Shown in pieces: positions 30,742 through 36,040 of a DNA stretch of 36,040 nt. Within the stretch, counting starts at the first letter, position 1. The number at the start of each line of letters is the position of its first letter. The stretch is from Streptomyces muensis (lineage in GTDB: Bacteria; Actinomycetota; Actinomycetes; Streptomycetales; Streptomycetaceae): positions 1 through 36,040 of the forward strand of contig NZ_JAKEIP010000067.1 of the NCBI RefSeq assembly GCF_021474425.1, written 5' to 3'. The translations under genes and the position numbers were made by a program. The notes under the pieces are model-generated. The model did no database searches and was not told the origin of the DNA. It saw only the letters and a program-made list of their open reading frames with translations.

Positions 30742-32084
30742 GCCTGGTCCCGGTCGCGCGGGGTGCGCAGGGCCAGGAGGGCGATGTCGTCGTGGCCGTC
30801 GCTGGGGTGGTGGTCGGCGAGATGCCGTACGAAGTCGTCCAGCGGCAGATGTGCCTGTTCGGCGGCGCGTTCGGCGAGCTCTGCCAGGCCGTCGTCGATG
30901 GGGTGGTCGGGGTGTTCGACGAGGCCGTCGGTGAAGAAGACCACGGTGGCACCGGGGGGCACGGGGTGGACGTGGTCGGGACGGGCCTGGCCGGTGTCGA
31001 CCGCGAGCGGCAGGCCCGGCTCGCCGTCGAGGTACTGCGTGTGCCGGTCGGGGCCGATCAGCAGCGGCGGCAGGTGACCGGCCGTGCTCCAGTGCAGCCG
31101 CCAGCCGTCCTCGGCGGGTTCGATGCGGGCGAGGCAGGCCGTGGTGACGGGCAGGTCGGTGATGGCGTACAGGGCGCGGTCGAGCTGGGTGAGCACGCTG
31201 CTGGGCGGGGTGAGCCGGTCGAACAGCAGGGCGCGCAGCATGCTGCGGGTCTGTGCCATGGCCGCGGCCGCGCTCATGTCGTGGCCGACGACGTCGCCGA
31301 TCACTACGGCGCACGCGTTGTCGGGCAGCCAGAGGGCGTCGTACCAGTCTCCGCCGAGGTGGGCCGGGGTGAGCGCCGGGCGGTAGACGACCGCGGCAGT
31401 GAAGGGGCTCAGGTCGGGCAGCGTGGGCAGGAGGAGCCGCTGGAAGTGTTCGGCGCTGTCGCGGACCTGCTCGAACAGCCGGACGTTCTCGATCGCGATG
31501 CCCGCGGCGCCGGCCAGGGCGACGACGATGTCCTCGTCGTCGCGGTCGAAGGGCCTGCCGTCACGGCGTTCGGACAGGTAGAGGTCTCCGTAGATGGTGC
31601 CGCGGACGCTGATGGCGACGCCCAGGAGGGTGCGCATGTGGGGATGGCCGGGCGGGAACCCCACCGAGGCCGGGTGGGAGGGGATCTCGTCGACGCGCAG
31701 CGGCTCGGGGTGGTGGATCATGTGGCCCAGGACCCCGCGGCCGCGCGGGAACTCGATCCCCGACAGGTCGGCGCGCTCGGACTCCGACAGCCCCGCCGTG
31801 ATGAACTGCCCCAACTGCTCCCCGGACTCGTCCAGCACCCCGAGCGCCCCGTAGCGTGCTCCGACCAGTTCCATGGCGGTGGTGACGATGCGGTGCAGCA
31901 CCGCGGGCAGATGCATCTCCTGACTGATCACCAGCACCGCGTTCAGCAGACCCTGCAACCGGTCCTTGGCGGTGGCCAGCTCCCGCAGCTGCGCGGCGAT
32001 CTCCTCCAGCCGGACATCCGACGGCGGGGCCGGATCGGCGCCAGCCGGAAGTTCGGGGTCGCCCGCCCCTTCCTCGTCGCACAC
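30732..32084 (-). CDS. GAF-SpoIIE (PP2C-type) phosphatase
   Basis: I take the GTG at 32082-32084; a TTG one codon earlier is also possible, and GGAGGAG supports either. The 450-residue protein has a short coiled N-terminus (about 25-50), a GAF domain (about 55-200, ELVGARYGALGVLDESGEQL), and a SpoIIE phosphatase domain (about 230-445) with HLGGDWYDALWLP, VVIGDVVGHDMSAAAAMAQ and DDIALLALRTP. The GAF type resembles that of DevS/DosS-like sensors, so it may bind a small ligand or heme, but no specific residues settle this. It probably dephosphorylates a STAS protein, possibly the one at 26670. It converges on the Usp gene. Confidence 0.88.
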   Translation of the reverse strand: MCDEEGAGDPELPAGADPAPPSDVRLEEIAAQLRELATAKDRLQGLLNAVLVISQEMHLPAVLHRIVTTAMELVGARYGALGVLDESGEQLGQFITAGLSESERADLSGIEFPRGRGVLGHMIHHPEPLRVDEIPSHPASVGFPPGHPHMRTLLGVAISVRGTIYGDLYLSERRDGRPFDRDDEDIVVALAGAAGIAIENVRLFEQVRDSAEHFQRLLLPTLPDLSPFTAAVVYRPALTPAHLGGDWYDALWLPDNACAVVIGDVVGHDMSAAAAMAQTRSMLRALLFDRLTPPSSVLTQLDRALYAITDLPVTTACLARIEPAEDGWRLHWSTAGHLPPLLIGPDRHTQYLDGEPGLPLAVDTGQARPDHVHPVPPGATVVFFTDGLVEHPDHPIDDGLAELAERAAEQAHLPLDDFVRHLADHHPSDGHDDIALLALRTPRDRDQAGA

Positions 32085-32335
32085 CAATGCGGACTCCTCC
32101 CCGCCGAACGGGCATCGACCGGCCGCGGTCCTCTCATCGCCACGTTTCCGAGGATCGTGACGGATCGCGATCCCACTGCTCCGCCGATGACACTTTCCGG
32201 TGAAAAGGGGGAGCCGCTCGGCCCAGACGGGCGCCGACGCGCCCCCCCGGAGAGTGCCACGGCGGCCCGGGTACGGGCGTCACCGCACCCGCGGACCAGG
32301 ACCGCCGTGTCTCGACGAGCCCGCCGGCCGTGCTG

Positions 32336-34069
32336 TCAGGGCGCCATTTCGTACGCCCCGGACAGTGCCTCGACACGTGCCCAGACGCGTCCCGAACGCG
32401 CTTCGTCGACGACGGGACGCCGGACCGCGCCGAGCGCCCAGTTCTGCTGTGCCGCCGTGGCGGAGTCCTTGCCGTGCAGTTCGACGGCGTAGGCGGAGAA
32501 GTCGCGGACGAGGACGGAGAACAGCTCGTCGAGCACGTCCTCGTCGAGGCCCGTCAGGCGGGCCTGCTCCAGGATCAGCTGACCGTGCACCACCAGCGCG
32601 AACAGCTGACCGACGGCGAGCAGAAGGTCGAGGTCGCGGCTCTGCTCCTCGTCGGGTGCCGCGGTGGTGACGAACTCGCACAGGGCGTCGGCCTGCTCCC
32701 GGAAGCGGGCGACGTTGGGCACGCCGGCGTATACGTCGTAGGCGGGGCGCCAGTCGTGGAAGCGTACGGAGCCGAGGCCGCGGGCCGGTCCCTGCTCGAA
32801 GAGGAACGTGTCGTCGGCCGCGTCGAGGCGGGTCGGCACGGGCGCGAACTCGGCCGGGTTCAGGAGGTGGTTGCGCATGAACTTGAGGATCAGCGCGAGG
32901 TTGACGTGGACCGTGCCCTCCAGCTTGGGCAGGCTGCGGATCTCGACGGCGGCCTGGGCGAAGTAGTTGTCCTTCTCGAAGCCCTTGGCGGCGATCACGT
33001 CCCACATCAGGTCGATGACCTTCTCGCCCTCCGTGGTCACCTTCATCTTCGTCATCGGGTTGAAGAGCAGGTAGCGGCGGTCGTCCGGCGAGGCGCAGCG
33101 GAAGTAGTCGACGGCGCGGTCGCTGAACAGCTTCATGCCGACGAGGCGGACGTACGCGTCGGCGAGCTCGCGGCGCACGTGCGGGAAGGCGGTGACGGGG
33201 CGGCCGTACAGGATGCGGTTGTGCGCGTGGGTGACCGCCTCGTACATCGCGTGCTCGCAGATGCCGATGGAGGCGGTGCAGAGGTTGAACTTGCCGACGT
33301 TGACGGTGTTGAGGGCGGCGTCGAAGGCGGCGCGGCCCGTGTGCAGGACGTCGTCCGGGCTCACCGGGTAGTTGTCGAGGCGGAACTCGCTCACGTACTT
33401 CGAGGAGTCGACGACGTTCTTCACGAGGTGATAGGCCGAGTGGCGGCTGTCGGCGGCGAAGAAGACGTAGCCGTCCGGGCCCTCGATGTCGGTGCGCCGG
33501 CCGAAGACCGAGACGAGTCCGGCGGCGTTGCCGTTGCCGATGTAGTACTTGGAACCCGTCGCCGTGAAGCCGCCGTCGCCGTCCGGCGTCAGCAGCATGT
33601 CGGTGGAGTAGATGTCGGCGCCATGGGTCTTCTCGGAGAGGCCGAAGGCGAACACCTCACCCTGGGCGAGGAGTTCGGCCGCGCGGGTGCGGGCCGCGGC
33701 GTTGTCGCTCTGCCAGACCGGTCCGAGACCGAGGATGGTGACCTGCCAGGCGTACCAGTAGTCGAGGCCGTAGAACCCGAAGATCTCGTTGAGGGCGGCG
33801 ATCCGGGCCGTGTCCCAGCGCTGGCCTTTGCTGCCGGGGTCCTGGTGCCCGGCGGCGGACGCCGGGGTGAGGAAGGTGGCGAACAGCCCTTCCTTGGCGG
33901 CGAAGGCGAGGAAGTCGCCCAGCCAGGCGCGGGAACGGTAGTCCTCGATCAGCCTGCGCTTGCCGCGGTCCTCGAACCAGTCGACGGTGGCGCGCAGCAG
34001 CCTGCGGGTCTCGGGGTCGAACTGCGCCGGGTCGTAGGTGCGCGGGTTGAAGAGGAGGGAGTCGGCCAT
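32336..34069 (-). CDS. Acyl-CoA dehydrogenase/oxidase family protein
   Basis: The 577-residue product starts at ATG 34067-34069. It has the acyl-CoA dehydrogenase fold with an extended C-terminal helical region, as in acyl-CoA oxidase-like members. FGLSEKTHGADIYS (142-155) is the FAD/substrate loop, and Glu384 in PKLEGTVHVN is placed as a catalytic base. The likely reaction is alpha-beta oxidation of an acyl-CoA with FAD; chain length and electron acceptor are unknown. It lies 80 bases after a PadR gene on the same strand and is probably its regulated partner. No thiolase or hydratase genes are adjacent. Confidence 0.85.
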   Translation of the reverse strand: MADSLLFNPRTYDPAQFDPETRRLLRATVDWFEDRGKRRLIEDYRSRAWLGDFLAFAAKEGLFATFLTPASAAGHQDPGSKGQRWDTARIAALNEIFGFYGLDYWYAWQVTILGLGPVWQSDNAAARTRAAELLAQGEVFAFGLSEKTHGADIYSTDMLLTPDGDGGFTATGSKYYIGNGNAAGLVSVFGRRTDIEGPDGYVFFAADSRHSAYHLVKNVVDSSKYVSEFRLDNYPVSPDDVLHTGRAAFDAALNTVNVGKFNLCTASIGICEHAMYEAVTHAHNRILYGRPVTAFPHVRRELADAYVRLVGMKLFSDRAVDYFRCASPDDRRYLLFNPMTKMKVTTEGEKVIDLMWDVIAAKGFEKDNYFAQAAVEIRSLPKLEGTVHVNLALILKFMRNHLLNPAEFAPVPTRLDAADDTFLFEQGPARGLGSVRFHDWRPAYDVYAGVPNVARFREQADALCEFVTTAAPDEEQSRDLDLLLAVGQLFALVVHGQLILEQARLTGLDEDVLDELFSVLVRDFSAYAVELHGKDSATAAQQNWALGAVRRPVVDEARSGRVWARVEALSGAYEMAP

Positions 34070-34149
34070 GGAGGTCCGCCTTCCGGGGTCGAGGGTGAGG
34101 GTGTGGGAACGAAGGTCGCGGGGCGCGCGCTGTGGTGGTGGCCGGGCGC

Positions 34150-34716
34150 TCAGGGCCGGGGGTGCGGCGTGCCGAGTCGGCGGAGGGTGGCGAGTACGTC
34201 GTCGAGCCAGGCGATCGTCATCCGCTCGTACGCGATGCCGCCGCGCAGCACGACATGCTGCAGCTCCTGACCGGCGTCCAGCGGTGTGGGGGCCTCGGGT
34301 CCGGTGAAGTCGCGCAGCTCACCGGCGAGATAGTGGGCGAGACGGTCGCTGTGCGCCTGGCGGTGCCGTTCGACCTCCCGGATCAGCAGGGACGGGTCGT
34401 CGAAGGCGGCGCCGCGGATCTTCACGGCGAGTTCGTGCCGGATGCTCTCGGGTTCGATCGGTTCGTGCAGCCACTGGGAGAGGGCGGCACGGCCGGGGCC
34501 CACGACGGAGTACTCCTTCTTGTCCGGCCGGCTCTGCTGCTCCAACGCACGGACAGCGAGCAGGCCGTCGCCCTCCATGCGCTTGAGAACGCGGTAGATC
34601 TGCTGGTGCGTGGCCGTCCAGAAGTACCCGATGGACCGTTCGAAACGCCGGGCCAGCTCATATCCGGAACCCGGCTTCTCCAGCAGGGAGACGAGGATCG
34701 CGTGCTCAAGCGCCAT
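34150..34716 (-). CDS. PadR family transcriptional regulator
   Basis: The ATG at 34714-34716 gives 188 residues and the usual PadR start, MALEHAILVSLLEKPGSGYE; an in-frame ATG at 34729-34731 would lie within the palindrome. The N-terminal winged helix (about 1-85) contains TATHQQIYRVLKRMEGDGLL, followed by a C-terminal helical dimer domain (about 90-180). A perfect palindrome just upstream is the expected self-operator. It probably represses its own transcript, including the acyl-CoA dehydrogenase gene, and releases on binding a small lipophilic or phenolic compound. Confidence 0.9.
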   Translation of the reverse strand: MALEHAILVSLLEKPGSGYELARRFERSIGYFWTATHQQIYRVLKRMEGDGLLAVRALEQQSRPDKKEYSVVGPGRAALSQWLHEPIEPESIRHELAVKIRGAAFDDPSLLIREVERHRQAHSDRLAHYLAGELRDFTGPEAPTPLDAGQELQHVVLRGGIAYERMTIAWLDDVLATLRRLGTPHPRP

Positions 34717-34730
34717 ACCCCCGATCCTCA

Positions 34731-34748
34731 TATGCAACTCGTTGCATA
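34731..34748. promoter_or_regulatory. PadR-type palindromic operator
   Basis: TATGCAACTCGTTGCATA is a perfect 8-2-8 inverted repeat, 15 bases upstream of the PadR start. This is the ATGCAAC ... GTTGCAT form common for PadR regulators. Its position over the probable promoter fits autorepression. Confidence 0.72.
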
Positions 34749-34881
34749 GCCAAGTGCCGCCGCCCGGGTGAGACAGAGCTCACGCGGTGCCGCGAGGTCG
34801 CGGACCGGCAGGGACGAGGTTCTCCGTTCCAGGGAGTGGACGCCTCTTGGTGCGGAGCTGGGACTGTTGTAGAAAAGGGCC

Positions 34882-34953
34882 ATGATTCCCGAGCCCTTGG
34901 TGCGACGCCTGGTCATCGACCTGTGCCGACGCCCGGGCTCGTGTTGTTGCTGA
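34882..34953 (+). CDS. Poly-cysteine leader peptide
   Basis: A 23-codon ORF starts at ATG 34882 and ends with three consecutive Cys codons (TGT TGT TGC) before TGA; a fourth Cys is codon 15. The middle, LVRRLVIDLCRR, matches the R-R-L-x-I-D-L pattern of short leader peptides found before sulfur-uptake and cysteine genes in actinobacteria. A TTGGTG/TGTAGA pair (34847-34874) ends eight bases before the ATG, so the transcript may be leaderless; AAAGGG just upstream is a poor ribosome site. Ribosome stalling at the Cys codons when cysteinyl-tRNA is low would control the following hairpin and permease gene. Confidence 0.68.
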   Translation: MIPEPLVRRLVIDLCRRPGSCCC

Positions 34954-34968
34954 CGTAGCTCTTTCCGA

Positions 34969-35004
34969 CACGCCCCGCGCCAGGTGTCCTTCGGCGCGGG
35001 CGTG
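34969..35004 (+). terminator. Attenuator hairpin upstream of the ABC permease
   Basis: CACGCCCCGCGCC (34969-34981) pairs with GGCGCGGGCGTG (34993-35004): 12 pairs with one bulged C and an 11-base loop. It starts 15 bases after the leader ORF stop and lies 131 bases before the permease start. Within the leader, CGAGCCC (34890-34896) can pair with GGGCTCG (34935-34941), giving an alternative upstream fold. Confidence 0.5.
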
Positions 35005-35135
35005 GCTCGTTCCCTCACGCACCCTGTCGCCGGGTGCTCTCCGCTTCGTTCGGCATCGATCTCGCTCGGGGCCGGCCGCTCATGTCGGTCGACGGCAGTC
35101 GCTCATGTCCCGGCGCCCCCATGGAGGACGCTCCC

Positions 35136-36011
35136 GTGTCCGTATCACCCTCTCCGTCCAAGCCTGACCACCTCACACCATCTGCCGAGGTGCCGCCACA
35201 ACCCAACGCGCCCGTCAGGGACTTGTGGGCACGCGCACGCCATGTCGCGTTGCCGCTCGGCTCGCTCCTGCTCTTCCTCGTCGTGTGGCAACTGCTCGCG
35301 GCGAGCGGAACGTGGAGCGAGACACTGGTTCCACCGCCGGCCAGGGTGTGGGACGCGTTCCTCACCGTGTCCACCACGCACGACGGCGTCCGCGGCTACA
35401 ACGGCACCTACCTCGTCGAACACCTGGGCATCAGCGTGCGGCGCATCGCGATCGGGGCCGGCGTCGGCATCGCTCTCGGAGTGCTGTTCGGGCTGCTCAT
35501 GGGCACCGTCGGCTGGGTGCGTTCCCTGTTCGAACCCTGGATCACCTTCCTGCGGACGCTGCCGCCGCTGGCGTACTTCTCCCTGCTCATCATCTGGCTG
35601 GGCATCAACGAGGAGCCGAAGGTCACCCTGCTGGCGGTGGCGGCCTTCCCACCGGTGGCGGTGTCGACCACGACGGCCGTGGCGGCCGTACCGAAGCACC
35701 TCGTCGAGGCGGCCCGTGCACTCGGGGCGTCGCGATGGGACGTCGTCAGGGACGTCGTCGTCCCGTCCGCCCTGCCGGAGACGCTCACCGGGGTCCGGCT
35801 GGCCGTGGGGGTGGCCTACTCCTCCCTCGTAGCCGCCGAGTTGGTCAACGGGCTCCCCGGTATCGGGGGCATGGTCAAGGACGCCGCCAACTACAACAAC
35901 ACCCCCGTGGTGCTCGTCGGCATCATCGCCATCGGCATCTCGGGCCTGATCATCGACGGCCTCCTGCTGCGCCTGGAACGCGCTGTCGTGCCCTGGCGCG
36001 GTCGCGCGTAG
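35136..36011 (+). CDS. ABC transporter permease, SsuC/TauC-like
   Basis: The GTG at 35136 follows GGAGGA (35123-35128); an ATG at 35121 would overlap that site. The 291-residue product has a polar N-terminus of about 40 residues and then about six membrane segments. The EAA loop is EAARALGASRWDVVRDVVVP followed by SALPETLTG, the contact for the ATPase subunit. This is the nitrate/sulfonate/taurine permease family. The poly-cysteine leader upstream points to a sulfur compound. The ATPase and binding-protein genes are not in the window and are probably downstream. Taurine, alkanesulfonate or a sulfate ester are possible substrates. Confidence 0.88.
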   Translation: MSVSPSPSKPDHLTPSAEVPPQPNAPVRDLWARARHVALPLGSLLLFLVVWQLLAASGTWSETLVPPPARVWDAFLTVSTTHDGVRGYNGTYLVEHLGISVRRIAIGAGVGIALGVLFGLLMGTVGWVRSLFEPWITFLRTLPPLAYFSLLIIWLGINEEPKVTLLAVAAFPPVAVSTTTAVAAVPKHLVEAARALGASRWDVVRDVVVPSALPETLTGVRLAVGVAYSSLVAAELVNGLPGIGGMVKDAANYNNTPVVLVGIIAIGISGLIIDGLLLRLERAVVPWRGRA

Positions 36012-36040
36012 ACCCCCCCCGTAGCGGGCGCGCGGGGGCG

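Noticed and set aside
1..36040. Mobile elements, prophage or CRISPR
   Set aside because: No transposase, integrase, phage gene, terminal repeats or regularly spaced repeat array was found; composition is uniform apart from short intergenic AT-rich patches.

Overview
The window looks like chromosomal DNA of a Streptomyces or close actinomycete. Base composition is very GC-rich, codon third positions are almost all G or C, GTG and TTG starts are common, and the gene families are typical of the genus: tandem PAS-GAF-SpoIIE phosphatases, a family 2 encapsulin, a secreted repeat protein and a PadR regulator. I see no tRNA, rRNA, insertion sequence, phage gene or CRISPR array.

Layout. (1) 1-2300: a secreted zinc-protease-like protein with its own terminator, then a translationally coupled SMI1/KNR4 plus NUDIX pair. 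(2) 2344-8125: a catabolic cluster that I read as 4-hydroxyproline degradation. It has a three-subunit D-hydroxyproline dehydrogenase-type flavoenzyme, a DapA-family deaminase, a two-cysteine hydroxyproline epimerase and a GntR/FCD regulator; related ATGTGAT half-sites lie before the deaminase and regulator genes. (3) 8427-12407: a small secreted protein convergent with pyruvate carboxylase, separated by a perfect hairpin. (4) 12549-17176: two adjacent PAS-PAS-GAF-SpoIIE phosphatases, the second carrying a kinase-type ATPase domain. (5) 17545-20182: a family 2B encapsulin shell gene overlapping a SufS-like cysteine desulfurase gene, closed by a strong terminator. (6) 20270-25658: a membrane Ser/Thr kinase, a cobalamin-type radical SAM enzyme with a divergent 58-residue ORF, a double VOC-domain protein and a small secreted heptad-repeat protein. 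(7) 25757-30718: a minus-strand series of ArsR, SulP-STAS transporter, RsbW-like ATPase, STAS protein, PhnA-like protein and a second ArsR, divergent from a tandem universal stress protein across an AT-rich ArsR-type palindrome. (8) 30732-34748: a GAF-SpoIIE phosphatase and a PadR/acyl-CoA dehydrogenase pair with a perfect PadR-type palindrome. (9) 34882-36011: a 23-codon leader ORF ending in three cysteine codons, a terminator-like hairpin, and a SsuC/TauC-type ABC permease gene.

The most noteworthy systems are the poly-cysteine attenuator in front of the ABC permease, the encapsulin/cysteine desulfurase pair whose presumed cargo lacks a long N-terminal loading domain, the radical SAM enzyme with its small divergent ORF, and the unusually dense set of partner-switching signalling parts (three SpoIIE phosphatases, two ATPase modules, two STAS modules). 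Functions are inferred from motifs read by eye; no database search was run.
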